Assembly (NCBI GenBank): GCA_028532985.1
Contig: JANCIK010000007.1
Span: 2,108,001-2,172,000, forward strand
Direction: 5' to 3'
DNA length: 64,000 nt
Source of the DNA: Stropharia rugosoannulata
Lineage: Eukaryota > Basidiomycota > Agaricomycetes > Agaricales > Strophariaceae
Shown: piece after piece, positions 38,401-49,974 of the stretch
Layout of the letters: every line of letters starts with the position of its first letter
Numbering within the stretch: the first letter of the stretch is position 1
Program-made: the position numbers and the translations under genes
The notes under the pieces: model-generated
Told to the model about the DNA's origin: nothing
What the model saw: only the letters and a program-made list of their open reading frames with translations
Database searches by the model: none

Positions 38401-39740
38401 CTAACGGAAATATGCCGAAATTATTCTAAATCCCAGCCGCTTTGCATCTGCTCCAGAAAGGGTATATAAACCTTCCTTTGACACATCAAGTCCACTATAT
38501 CGGAGATGTATCTGTCGTGGACCAAGGCATCGCCACTGTTCTGAGTATGAAGATGAATTGAGGGGGTTTATGTCTGTGAACCGTGTTGTGAGAGGGTCAT
38601 GACTAGGATTTGACAGGTCTGGAAGCACAGCTACACCAAGATTGTTGCCAACAGGTATGGAAATCTTGTCATGATCTTGATCAATTTCTGCCGTAAAAAT
38701 AGCAAGAAAAATGAAAGGAAAGTCACTGGCATAGGCTATGGACCTTCCTGGGGGAAGGGTAATGTTTAGGTTTGAAATCCACTCCGATGTGTCTGTGCTA
38801 TCATCCAGTGCAGTATATGTTACCATAGTTCTATCACCATAATATTTCGACCAGAGTATACTGCTCATAGATATATTGGGTGGGAGGTCATCTTTGTATT
38901 CATCTTTGTTGAACAGCGGAATTGCCAAGAATGTCGCATGGACTCCTAAATGTGACAGTAGTATTGGCCCCTGCGGAGCGATTTGGAGGTTTCTAACCAT
39001 CTTTGTATGTCTAATGTAGTTAGTAATTGAGGACGGCAGGATGGATAATTTGTTAGTGTGATTGAAGAGATCCCGAAAATCGCGCCTGGAGATCATTATT
39101 TGCTGAATCATGCGTCGTAGTGCATTCGCGGACCCCTCACCATATGCAATGGGGATGCTAGCCTGAAGAAGACCCATTAGGGAGTAGACTTGATCTTCTG
39201 CACGGGTAACCTTGCGCTTTGCTGCAAGCTCCATGATCCTGCAGATTGGGACTGTGGTGCCAAGGCAGTTCATATATTTAAACTCTTTCCTTGTAATTGA
39301 TGTTGCCTTGAAAATTTGGTAATGCACTTCCACTCTCATCGATGGTTGGTCGGAAGGGTACGTCTCGTTGTCCTGAGAAAGAAACTCAGGGTTGCTCAGG
39401 TGTGCGTCAAAATCGGCTGGGACTTGAAGCTGCGTCCAGTCGTGGTTGTAGAAATGAATGTAGCAATTTGCCACCAACTCTTGCAGTGTCCATCCCCGCG
39501 TGAACCACACATCATTCGGGATCTCCGCAAATTCTAGAGTGTCGGCAAGGTATGCAATGCAGATGTGCGCCTTTTTATACCATTTGTACATTGAGCGAAT
39601 GGACTCGTCCAGCTCGGCGCTGCTCTCCTTGTTTATACACACTGTATCCATCCAACCAAGTTGCACGCCGTGATCGCGTGCGGCGACAGTGCAGAAATTG
39701 TCAATCTTGGCATTGCCGCGGGTATTTTGTGGGAGCCCGC
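38401..39740 (-). pseudogene. HET-domain gene copy 4, 3' part, cut by retrotransposon
   Basis: This is the larger part of the last exon of a fourth HET gene. It contains GWMDTVCINKESS, WFTRGWTLQEL and YSLMGLL..IPIAYGEG and runs without a stop to the same end as the other copies. The reading frame stops being HET sequence at 39740, where the LTR begins. The upstream part resumes at 61764, and CCGC is present on both sides. Without the insertion and one CCGC, the last exon would be 1640 nt, in frame with the phase-1 intron before it, so the gene was open when the element landed. Confidence 0.9.
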
Positions 39741-40953
39741 TGTGAGGTCTACTGCGTAGCTAGACTCGAAATCGTGAAACACAACACACACACACACCCA
39801 GCGGAGCGAGATCCTATCCCTTAGATCGAGCGAACGCCCTCAACTAAATGGCTAGTATAATCTATGCTCTGCTCTGGTTCCCGTTCTGGGCGTGCGATGC
39901 ACGCACCTCGTGTCCTCTAGTCTTTGTAATAGCAAGTAGTGCCTGCAAGTTCGTTTGTAAGGAGGGGTTTAATTCTAGTAAATCTCGGATAGAGCCCGGT
40001 TGCTAGTGGCGTGCGCAAAGCAAAATGATAAATGAAATAAGTTGTTTTTAGCGAACGGCTTCGCTGCGCGCACTTCCGGGTCCGGTGACCTCGTACAATG
40101 TGCAGACTCTCCAAAGTCCAATAATCCAAGACTCTCCAAAGTCTTTCACCCGGCGGTGCAGTCTCACAGTCTAAACACTACAGTGCGAGTTTCCGTACAT
40201 GGTTGTACTGACTCCTCACTGAGCTCTCCAAATGACCCGGTGGCCAGAAGCTATCCAAAACTCCTATGATTCACAAACACTTCACAGTTAAAACCCTAAC
40301 AAAAGCTAAACACAGCCCGCTGACGGCCTGGGACAGAACCCAGCACACAGATCTAGTGGGTAGACAATTGCTTAAATTACTATAGACAAGGATACAGGTT
40401 TATATGCGATGCGCGCATGTGTACTAATGATATGGTGAAGTAAATACTAGCAACGCCCGGCCAAAGGTCCGCGCATCGCATCCGGGCTTCCCTCTAGTGT
40501 TCCAGCCCCTTGGCATTCGCTGCGCGCATGTCATTCGTTCCCTCGGGCTTTTGCGCGTCTCTTTTGATGCGCGCCGCCACGGTCACATGATGTGTGGACT
40601 TAGGCAAACTCTACCTTTGCGATGCGCGCACATGAGATGCGCACACAGCCCTTCACACCGCCCTTAGTACTCGCTCAGCTGTACTCACACCGCACTCCGC
40701 TGGTGCTTAACCGTTCTACGCCTCTTCGATCGCTCGCACGGATGACCAGACTATGCACTTTAGACTGTGCAGCTCGCTGACCGATCCCTCTCGCAATACG
40801 GTGCGCGCAGGCGCTTGTAGTCATAAAGCGCGCTGATAGCTATAGACTACGAGTCAGGCTTCACTCTAGTCCCTCTGTGTTTTCCCGTGCGCAGCTATTC
40901 CACTAACGGACTTTCTGACTGTTTACACCCGTAGCCAAAAAGCAGCCCTGTCA
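39741..40953 (-). repeat. LTR of large element (its 3' LTR)
   Basis: Starts TGTGAGGTCT and ends CAGCCCTGTCA on the plus strand, followed by the C-rich complement of the polypurine tract. It contains several copies of TGCGCGCA, which also occur in the other LTR. Confidence 0.93.
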
Positions 40954-40989
40954 TCTCCCCCCCACTAAAATCTTGACTGTCCTCAGTCA
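40954..40989 (-). promoter_or_regulatory. Polypurine tract and adjacent hairpin
   Basis: On the minus strand a G-rich tract (complement of 40954-40963) touches the LTR, as expected for plus-strand priming. Ten bases from it is a perfect hairpin at 40974-40989, TGACTG-TCCT-CAGTCA on the plus strand. The same arrangement recurs at 44002-44034 and 55590-55625. Confidence 0.7.
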
Positions 40990-41558
40990 ACTTCAGATGC
41001 GCGCATCGCTTCTATAGTAGCAGTCCACTATTTTCCCCATCCTACTGTGTCCTGGCTTAGTTACTGCCGTCTGTGGCTTACCCAGTGCCCCCCTTCTTCC
41101 TACATCCTATCTCTATTCGGCGCCCTGATTTCCCCCCTCGGGCACTCCTTACTGGGCCTCTACCGAACTAGACTTGTTTTAGACCAACCCTTCTTCCGCG
41201 CGCACCGCGCCTATCGCTGTTTTCTAATCTCTTACTCCTAATGGTCCCATTATTACTATTTCGGGCCAGCCTACATCCCTTCTCGAGTCACCTTCCTGAT
41301 CAAGCCTTGCCCTTTCCTTTTCTGGGCCCTGCTAGTTCTTCCTTTTTACTGCACGCTATTCTAGTATGCCGCCGGTAAGTTTATTCGACATGCGCTCATC
41401 GCCGTTCAGCTTCTCTCATGCTCCAGAATTTTCCTTCACTATTCTCTCCTGGGTATATAACAAGTTCCTCTGCCCTTCCCGTCCTTTCTTTCTCTCGCTT
41501 CCTTCTCCAAATCCCTACTGTTTTCCCCACTTCTCCAAAACTGGACCACAAGACGTTC
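40990..41558 (+). promoter_or_regulatory. Upstream region of antisense gene A
   Basis: C- and T-rich on the plus strand, with a TATATAA box at 41454-41460, about 100 nt before the first likely start codon of gene A. No other gene is visible. Confidence 0.5.
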
Positions 41559-43661
41559 ATGGGCTTCAGAAAGGCTTTTTCGTTTATCGCGCAGCGCACC
41601 GAGGATCGCGAACGCGATGGCGTGGACCGTTTCCACCGCCTGCGCCCAGCCCTTACCAATTTCGCCGCGCTCGAAGACTTAGGCGACCTTGACTCTCTCG
41701 ACGCTGCCCAAGCGTCGCTTTTCAACAGCTATCGGGACGCCCTGGGCGCGGGTCTCACAGCACATGTCCTAGCTTTTCCTCAGGACCTCTCCCATCATGC
41801 TGGCATTCGGGAACTTGCCCTTATTCTTTCCATTCTGAGCCTGAACGATAGCAACGCCTCCTTTGGTTGGGACTCACAGGACCCCCCTAGGCGGGCAGTG
41901 TGGTACTCAGAGCCCACTCACGAACCGGTGCCCCCTTTTTCTTTCTTCATTTTTCTTCTTCACCCCGCTTACATTCGATGCGCGCTTCTCGTTCCCTAGC
42001 TTCTCTCGTACCAGGGGGCTTTCGCCACCGCCTTCCTTCCGCTCTGGGTTCCTGGAGACGAGCCTGAGCCTCGTCTTCAATGCGTGCCCTTAGCGTCGAC
42101 GGGACCCGACGTAGCGATGGGAGAGCCCTCTGGAAGCGGGACAGTTATGGAGACCATCCCTGCGCCTCCCGTCGAAGAGAGGCGCGCCTCGCCTTCGTCA
42201 ACTCCGCCCCCTCCTTCTCCAGACCCTGCGCCCACCGAGCCCACTCCCGCCGTGCCTGCAAAGCGCAAGCGCGCCTCGCCTTCACCGACTCCTCCTCCTC
42301 CATCCCCAGACCCCGTATCTCCTCGCCTTGACGATTCCGCGCCTGCTGCGCCCTCCAAGCGCAAGCGCGCCGCGCTCGTCCCTATCTCGACTTTGCCAGT
42401 CCCGGTGATCCCCCTTGTTAAACGCACGCGCAAGGCCGCTAGTACTGGTAAGGCATTCTGCTTTTACCAGCTTATACCATTTGTTTGACGCCCTTATTAT
42501 TTTTATTTTATTTAGCGACCCAGGAGGCTGTAGCGGGGCCTTCCACCGTACGCGCCTCTCCGGCCGTTCCTAAGGTGCGCGCATCGCATACCAAGGTCGT
42601 CCCCGTAGAGGCCATCCCCAGCGGCCTCGAGGAGCTTCCACGCCTGAAGGGCGTCGATGCTTCCAAATCCCAGTACCGCTCAACATACCCCATTTACAAT
42701 CTCCTGCCTGGCGTCTACCATGCGTCCCTGGCACTGGCTGGCGCCCCTTTACCCAACGCCATAAGCATGGCCCAACTCCCACCTGAGGAGGCGCTGCGCG
42801 AAGCCATCATCATTCGTCTTTTCATTTTATTTTCTCCTCTTTCGAAATTTTGTTTAATTACTTCTTTCTTTAGCCCGGGTTTACTTGCTCGCTTATGGCG
42901 CCCTCAGGGCGAATCCTCTTCCACTCCTTCCCTCAAACACTTTTGTATCCTTCGCGGTCCTGGTCGGAAATGCGCGAGTTGCCGCCTAGGGGGCCAAGGT
43001 CCCTGTCTCCATACCATGACCGGCGCTGAGCTTGACAGCGCACTAGAAGGGACTTCTGGCTGGTATCGCACCTCCCCCCATGGTGCGCGCATCTTTTATC
43101 TTTTCTTTCTACTTTACTGACTTTCTCTTCTTTTCAGAGCTTCAAGCTTCCTTCGCCCGTCTCGAGGCCTATGGTCAGCAGGCGCGCGCCGCGGAAGAGT
43201 CCCGTCGAGGCCTTCAGCGCCTCTACTTCGCCGAACTCATCCAGCTTGTGCAGCTCGCGCAGGCTATGGCAGTGACTCTGCCAACTAATGTTATTATTGG
43301 TTCTCGCTTCACTGACTGCGAGACATTCGACGCCCTTCGATCCATGGACCTCGAACAGCTCTGTGCTTCCTATGATGCGCTCTGCCAACCATTGGATCCT
43401 GATCACCCTATCGAGTCCGCGCCGCCGTCCTCTTCTTTCTACCGTCCCGACCATCCGCGTCAAGATCCTTCTTCCTTTGTCCCTGCCCCCCAGCCTTCTA
43501 AGGCTTCCAAAGTCCCGAAGTCGACGTCCAAAGGCAAGGGTAAAGGCAAAGGAAAAGGCAAAGCTCCCATCCGTTCCTACAAGTCCTCTCCCGTTGTTGT
43601 TAACGACTCGAGCCCTGAGGCCTCCGCTGAGGAAGAAGATGTCGTTCACATGGAGGCCTAA
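41559..43661 (+). CDS. Antisense cargo gene A, unknown function (about 611 aa)
   Basis: Not recognised. A five-exon model is 41559-41927, 42015-42447, 42516-42815, 42874-43082 and 43138-43661. Introns 1, 2 and 4 keep phase; intron 3 (42816-42873) is out by one base, so this copy has a small indel or a different splice there. The protein shows two proline/serine-rich stretches each followed by KRKR (nuclear-signal like), then a cysteine cluster (CILRGPGRKCASC, C, H), a helical segment, and a tail of alternating K and G before an acidic end. This suggests a nuclear, nucleic-acid binding protein, as inference only. It lies antisense to gag-pol between integrase and LTR, with its own TATA box. 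Two introns start GTGC. Confidence 0.6.
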
Positions 43662-44055
43662 GTCTTGCTGCGGGGCGCGCATTTTTGGCGCTTGTTTTCT
43701 CCTCTTATCTTTCCCTTTTCTTGTGCTCTCCCTTACTATTCTATCTAGCATATGTAGAATAGCTATTGTCTAGCCTAAATATGCTTTGGAATTATTTATC
43801 TTTTGCCTCCTTCCTGTGTGATCCTAAGTGCTTTATTTTCTGTAATATTCCCTGAGCGAGTACAAGTGCGATGCGCGCACATGAATGATCCGCCCTTGCT
43901 TGTATGTGCCCATCACCTTCTGCTCCTGTCCTGAGTTCCTGATCTCTCTGCAGTATCTCCTTAAGCACCTAGGTTTATCTCTGCTTGGCTAGGCCATCTC
44001 TCCCCCCCACTATAAATTCAACTGTCCCCAGTTGAGAGTTTCTTTACTCTCTGCT
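43662..44055. promoter_or_regulatory. Gene A to B spacer with internal polypurine-like tract and hairpin
   Basis: A C-run at 44002-44008 is followed after 10 nt by a perfect hairpin at 44019-44034, CAACTG-TCCC-CAGTTG. This copies the arrangement next to the LTR, with paired base changes. TATAAA at 44011-44016 lies 40 nt before the start of gene B. TGCGCGCA occurs near 43868. Confidence 0.55.
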
Positions 44056-44536
44056 ATGGCTCTCCGATATCAGCGCACCGCTGTTGCTCGCCAATTTGCC
44101 GTGCTATTGAGGCGACTCGCCATTCATGCGGAGCTCGCAGAGGACTGCCACAACGGCCCTTTTCACTTTCCTCTACAGTCTGCTCAGTCCCTCGTGCGCG
44201 CACTGGTAAAGTCCTTATGTTCATGCAAGCGCTTCCTCTGCTGACGTTTTCCTCCAGGATCACATTACACTGCCTTTGCGCTTTATCGATTTCAATCGCC
44301 AATTCCTGTCTTTAGTCATGACGATCGTGTTTTACGAAGGCCGCGCTCAGCGCAGATTCAGTGATGATCATTTCGATGCGCGCATGCTCAGCAACGCCGC
44401 TCTTCACATTCTCGATCGGTACAGCCATCTTGGCATGCCTTTTCACAATCTTCCACCCTCGGAACCAACAGGGACCGCCATTCTAGACGTAGATCCCGAC
44501 GCTGCCCTTGTAGTAGATGATATTAGCTACGATTGA
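44056..44536 (+). CDS. Antisense cargo gene B, unknown function (138 aa)
   Basis: Not recognised. Two exons, 44056-44193 and 44258-44536, are joined by a 64-nt GT-AG intron in phase 0. The intron begins GTGCGCGCA. The first exon is 138 nt, the same length as the first exon of gene D. The protein is mostly helical by composition, with an arginine-rich start (ARQFAVLLRRLAIHAELAED) and an acidic end; no membrane segment or signal is seen. The TATA box lies 40 nt upstream. It is antisense to the retrotransposon genes. Splicing is inferred from phase and signals only. Confidence 0.6.
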
Positions 44537-44570
44537 GCCCGCGCACCATTTCTGATGGATGGTCTTGTAA

Positions 44571-44579
44571 TATATATAT
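44571..44579 (+). promoter_or_regulatory. TATA box of gene C
   Basis: TATATATAT run about 30 nt before the ATG at 44610. Confidence 0.45.
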
Positions 44580-44696
44580 GGTCCAGCAATGACCCTCTCT
44601 TTCATCATCATGCCCTCCCTTAATACCGAAAGTAATCTCCTTCAGCGCGTGAGGTCTGATCCTGCCTTTCTGCGCTTAGCTGCTCTACCCCATCAG

Positions 44697-47555
44697 GAAA
44701 ATGACTTTTGTCCCCAGGGGCTTTGTATCTCCCTGGCACAGCCTTAGAGATCCTAAGGCAGCCAGGGCATGCAAAGCAGCCAGGGCCCTTAGGTGCACTC
44801 AGGGCAAGGTCCCTCTGCAAACTACCAGGTACAACTTTCCCAAGGCAATCCAGGGCAGCTCAAGGCATCCTCGGATCCACCAGATGGGCCTTGTATCATT
44901 CAAAGATGTTTATATATAATGCCATTTAACAAGTACTATTGAAACTTCTTATCAAAAACAAGTTATATATTGACTCTAACTAAACTAGATAATACAGTAT
45001 TCATGTAGATACATATAATACAACACAGTGATAGGGCGCTTATGAAGATGGTAATTCTGCTCGGAATAACGCGTTCAGGGGCTCGTTAGAAAGCCTGAAT
45101 TAACGCGAAGAAGCTCAAAAAAACCGCGATGCAATTGAAGAAGTTGTTCTTGACTTAGAGCAAAATTAGTCCAAGACAGGGAGATGGAGGAGGACATGGC
45201 TACTCACAGGCATCCAGGAGTCTCAAAATTTGTGTAAGGAACGCGTTCAAACCCCACATAAATGGTGAATAAACATGCCAAGTTGCGAAAGCCTTTGTTG
45301 AAAATTGAAGGAAGGAGATGATATTCAACTCTGCAATAATAGTCATATGGTCAATAGGGACATCGGATATTGAGGGCGTATCGGACGCCATAAACTGGTC
45401 GATTAGTCGATACATATCTATAGTAAAAGACTCCAAAAAGAATTAGCCAAAAATACGAACAGGAACCCAAGATATGAAGTACTTTACCTGGAGGAGGGAG
45501 GGGGAGGAGGAGCACATGGCGGATTTTTGGATTCCAAGCGACGATATATAGCGTTTAAGGGCTCGTTAGAAAGCTACAATCAAGGTGAGTTCATCATAAA
45601 AAGAATTAAGGAGATTGGAGACGAACCTATGTCAGAATCAAAGAAATACTTCAAAACTCCGAAGTTAACTAGCAACTTGAGATGAAGGATGCTTGGTTGC
45701 TCCATAAATTAAGCCGTCGCAGGAGCAGGTACCTTATGTAGTTGAGTAAGTTTTCCCAAAGTTTGAGACACTCAGGATATCCAGAAGCGCACCTATGAAT
45801 TAATTTGTCCCACTTAGGGGAAGGAGGACACACAGTGAGATCGCCCTTAAACTCGTCAAATCATGCAATGAATGGTACTGTTCGATAGGTATTAATGAGA
45901 AGAACCAGGAAATGCAAAGATCATACTGTTTGGCCGGGTATTGACAAATATATGAGGGAAAATGCGTCCTAGGGGGACTTGACACGTATAAGATGATACT
46001 TGGCAAGTACTGGATGAATTGGCATGATCTTGGAGACGTTTGGCAGAGGACTAAGATGGTCTTGAAGGTGCAAAAGGAATTAGGAGTGAAGGTGGACAGG
46101 ATCCGGAGTTATGGCACTTACAAGCAGAGGCAGTCCAGGGGCAGGAGGAGCACATCACAGTTGTATGGCTTCCAGGCGTCGGAATCGAACGTTCAAGCAC
46201 TCTATGGAATCCCCTAATCTTCAGGAGCTCATATCTGAAAAGAACGACACAATATAGCGGATACATACCTTTAAAATCGATAAAACATCGGAAAATAGGG
46301 GAAGGAGAGAGACATAGTTGGTTCTCGCCTTCCAGGCAACCAAATCCATCGGTCTTGAGCTCGTTAGAATCGCATAATTGCCCACAATATGAATATGCGG
46401 TGACCGAGGGCTCGGAGGAAACGGACAAGATAGAAAGTGGTGAAAGGGGACTTGACACCTATAAGATGATACTTGGCAAGTACTGGATGAATTGGCATGA
46501 TCTTGGAGACGGTTGGCAGGGAACTAAAATGCTCTTGAAGGTTCAAAAAGAATTGAGAGTAAAGGTGGACAGGATCTGGAGTTATGGCACTTACAAGCAG
46601 AGGCAGTCCAGGGGCAGGAGGAGCACATCACAGTTGTATGGCTTCCAGGCGTTGGAATCGAACGTTCAAGCACTCTATGGAATCCCCTAATCTTCAGAAG
46701 CTCATATGTGAAATGAACGACGCAATAAATCCAACACATACCTTTAAAATCGATAAAACATCGGAAATTGGGGGAAGGAGGGTAACATAGCCGGTTCTCG
46801 CCTTCCAGGCAACCAAATCCATCGGTCTTGAGCTCGTTAGAATCGCATAATTGCCCACATTCTGAATCTGGGGCGACCGAAGGCTCTGAATAAACGGATG
46901 AGAAGGGAAATGGTGAACTGTACCAATAGGGGTCTCCAGATGGTGTTAAGTTTGCACGTCGAATACTGGTTCGTTTGGAGTGTTCTTGGGTGCGTTAGAA
47001 ACTTATAGACGAGCTAAAAACGTACCAAAAAACCGCTTTATAATGCGGTTCACTGTTCCGACGATATACAGCAATCTCTATTGGAACAGGCCCATTCCAT
47101 GATCCATCCTTGTCTGCCCTAAGCCCAGGTCAGGATCCAACAAGGTAGCAGCCATCAAAACTGCCTGAGTAGAGTGAAGCCCAAGCATACAAGTAAAGTT
47201 GGGTGAGGGGGGTGGGGAAGACAAGAGTGAAGTGCAAGTGAACTTAGAGGACTTAGTCGACTTAGTGCGATATTGGATAGGCTTACATAATCAAATTATC
47301 GCACTATTTGAAGTACTTAAATGGGCATGTCACCCACATAATGTGTATAATTTTAATGTTTGAAAATCAGCAATGAAGGTGGGAAAAGTCGTTCAAGCTG
47401 GCTTTATTTCCCCACGTTGCATGGAAATTCAAAGCATGCCAGGGCATGCCAGGACATGCCAAGGCATCTCATGACATCCTAAAGTAGTTAAAGGCCCCAT
47501 CAATTGATGATCTGATCACACTTTCCTAAAGTGCCCTCCGATCAAAAGTCTTTTT
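44697..47555. mobile_element. Non-autonomous DNA element inserted in gene C
   Basis: The ends resemble each other in inverted orientation: GAAAATGACTTTTG on the left against AAAAAGACTTTTG read in from the right, then weaker similarity. Short CCAGGGCATGC-type motifs lie near both ends. No target duplication is clear; an 8-bp CCCCATCA occurs at 44688 and 47495 but would break the gene frame. The core matches the inverse of 35030-36880 in the TA-type element. It includes a tandem duplication of about 474 bp (45972-46445 and 46446-46919). No transposase frame is present. Confidence 0.6.
45972..46919. repeat. Tandem duplication, unit about 474 bp
   Basis: Two closely similar units start GGGGACTTGACAC at 45972 and 46446. 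More diverged modules with the motif GGCTCGTTAGAAAG lie at about 45075 and 45565, so the element core seems built from repeated modules. Confidence 0.7.
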
Positions 47556-48002
47556 CGTGATGCCAAGCGGGCGCTAGCTGATATTCCGCTCGATGACCAT
47601 GAGCGCATCTGCCGCATCTACATAGGCGCACTTCACTTTGTTCTCGAGTCTGCGACTGAACCGCTGCTTCCCATGACCATCTGCCTAGACATGATGCGTC
47701 ATATTCAAGACCATGCGGTGCGCGCATGTCCCCATTCTTCAGCCTTTTCGTGCACAGCTCTGACATCTTTGTAGCGGGCTCTGGCGCTGACCGAAGCTAC
47801 CTGCCACTCGCCTCGCATCTCGCACTTGTGCGCTCAGCTTCACTATAGCGAGCTCGTCCTGCGCTTATGTGGTACTACTGATGCTGAGCGCTACGGCACC
47901 CTCCCTCACTCTGAACACTTCCAACAACTCCACTATGCCGCCCAGGTCTTTTACCAGGAGGAATTCTTTCCTGTGGGTCTTTCTCCTCGTGCGCTGCGCT
48001 GA

Positions 48003-48533
48003 CCCTGACAATCACTTCTTAGGATGTTTAATTCCCGAACTGACATTTTGCTGTCTTTCCATTGATAACTATCTATAGTCATAGCTAGCATCTATTCCTT
48101 GGTACATGTGTCATGACCCTGTATTTGAAATAAGACTGTTGGGTAACATTGTTAAGCATTTTCGGCATCAATCCCAAAACAGACATCATTTTGCCAAACG
48201 GGGAAAGACCTGCATCTCCTCTGATGCGCGCACTCTTTTGCTGCGATGCGCGCACGATCTTCCCCCCTTCTTCTCGTTGCTATATGGGCTCTTGTATTCA
48301 GGCCCCTTCCATCCCACTCAATCTCCGTGAATGTAATGTTGGACAGGTATAGCCCTGTGCTATGACCCATCTGGACCCCTTTTGTAAAGTCCCTCCTTTA
48401 ACTCCTTGGGCCTGCTGTTCGGTCAGTCACCAGCTGCGCGCAGCACTGATCAACCCAGCGAATGCTATATAAGATGCTCGCTGTCTCTGTATGAGCGCAT
48501 CGCACTTTATTCCTACTGTTCTCGACCACTACC
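48003..48533 (+). promoter_or_regulatory. Spacer between genes C and D with promoter of D
   Basis: The region holds three copies of TGCGCGCA (near 48223, 48243 and 48436) and a TATATAA box at 48466-48472, 62 nt before the start codon of gene D. No gene is seen in the spacer itself. Confidence 0.5.
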
Positions 48534-49894
48534 ATGGCTACTACTCATGCTCCTCTTTTTAACTTCACCAATGTCAAGCATCAACTCTCACTGATCCAGG
48601 ACATTCGTGGGTTGGCCTCTGCCACTCCTGCGAATTACACCGGCAGCCTGGAGCTGCTTGCTGTCGATTTGGTGCGTGCGTCACACGGCTCCCTTGTTGT
48701 ATGTTACTGACTTCGTCTGGCACGGTTGCAGAACCGCTGGCGCGACGCACACGGCGGTATCACTCGCGTTATAAACAACAATGAGGCTATCGAGATACTC
48801 AATGAGACTCGAGCCATATATACGTCGCTCGAGGCTGACCACCACATTCGCTCCTTCTCCCCTGCCGCCAACGCATTTATCAACTTGCATGAACAAGTCC
48901 TCAAGGCCAAGGCTGCCGCTTCTCGTCAGCGCACCCATACCCCCACCGGACCTGTGCGCTCATCTTTCCTTTCCTAACCTTTTCTACACTTAATCCCTTT
49001 TGGTGCACGCAGCGCAACGTTCGCGTTCTTACGCGTTCCGCAACTGCGGACCTTGAGACCACCTCCGCGCCTGGAGGTACTACATCTCCTGACTCTGACG
49101 ATGACAAGGTGTGGCTAACCTTGGTTTCTTTACCAGACATCACTAACATGCAACTTTACATGCTTCTCAAAAAGATGGCCCTTGACGATAAAGTTGAAGC
49201 CGCGACGGAGGGAGGTCCTCCCAGCAGGCAGCATACACCCGAGCCGAGCCCTAACAAGAAGCGCGCCGCGCCTCCTGATACTCCTAAACAGGTGTGTGTT
49301 TGACCCGTCTCCGCTGCACGCACTTAGATTCTTATTGAAATACCAGCGCGAGCGCGGAGACACGCCTGGTTACCGCTCTCGTCCCCTTGGTCGAGGCATG
49401 ACTTATCGTCAGACCGAGCTTCGTCGCTCATTCCGTGACGCCGCCGCAGGTGAAGCCTCTCCTAAGAAAGCCAGGCTGGGCTCAGAGGGTGTTCCTACGT
49501 TCCCCGACTCTCCTTTTATTATGCAAGGTGCACGCACCGCACCACTCTCTTACTAATCTTTCCTAACCCTTCTTCCTCAGGCACTTCTCTCGTTTTGGAC
49601 AATGACAAGGTCAATGCTTGTCTTGATGCCGCCGCTAACCTCCTTAAGGAGCCCCTTAATACGGGTAACCCTTCCGAGTTGGTGACGCGCCGCCTCATTG
49701 GTGATTTACAAGCAGAGATCATTTGTGATCTCCACAAGGTTGACTTCATCCTCAAGCGCCGCGCTCCTCGTCGAGCAGCTTGTCATCTTGCAGCGCAGCC
49801 TCGACGTTACTGGTGTTGCCGCCACCGAGGACAAACTGGCCCAGTAGATAGCCTGGCTCAATGTGTGCTGCGCGCCTTAAAGGGGCGTCTGTAG
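48534..49894 (+). CDS. Antisense cargo gene D, unknown function (377 aa, five exons)
   Basis: Not recognised, but this is the cleanest gene of the cargo block. Exons 48534-48671, 48732-48953, 49013-49291, 49347-49527 and 49581-49894 join into one open frame of 1134 nt. Introns are 53-60 nt, GT-AG, with matching phases and pyrimidine-rich or CTAAC-containing 3' parts. Three of the four begin GTGCRYKC. The protein has a helical first third, a middle rich in S, P, T and K (HTPEPSPNKKRAAPP), an arginine-rich part with SPKKARLG (nuclear-signal like), and a C-terminal third without known motifs. It converges on the integrase end of pol with only 80 bp between the stops. Transcription would be antisense to the element's genome. 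Confidence 0.72.
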
Positions 49895-49974
49895 CTAGCT
49901 CTCTTTGTATTCCCCATCTTCTTTACCCAATATATTATATTGTGGTCACTTTTCTTCCTACGGTGCTCGCACAT

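Larger units (their letters stand above)
44610..48002 (+). pseudogene. Antisense cargo gene C, split by a DNA element (158 aa when whole)
   Basis: Not recognised. The first 29 codons lie at 44610-44696. After a 2.86-kb insertion the frame resumes at 47556 and runs to 47717, then a 57-nt intron (47718-47774, starting GTGCGCGCA) leads to exon 47775-48002 with a stop. Joined across the insertion the frame is continuous. The sequence after the insertion contains RDAKRALADIPLDDHERIC and a helical, leucine-rich second half. The model rests on frame continuity, a TATA box and an ATG; the exact edges of the insertion are uncertain by a few bases, so the first 29 codons are less sure than the rest. 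Confidence 0.5.

Noticed and set aside
44688..47502. 8-bp repeat CCCCATCA as target duplication of the element in gene C
   Set aside because: Using these borders puts a stop in gene C and gives no inverted ends. The borders 44697 and 47555 restore the frame and show similar inverted ends.
49109..49136. Possible 28-nt intron in gene D
   Set aside because: Too short for a spliceosomal intron, and the frame is open through it.
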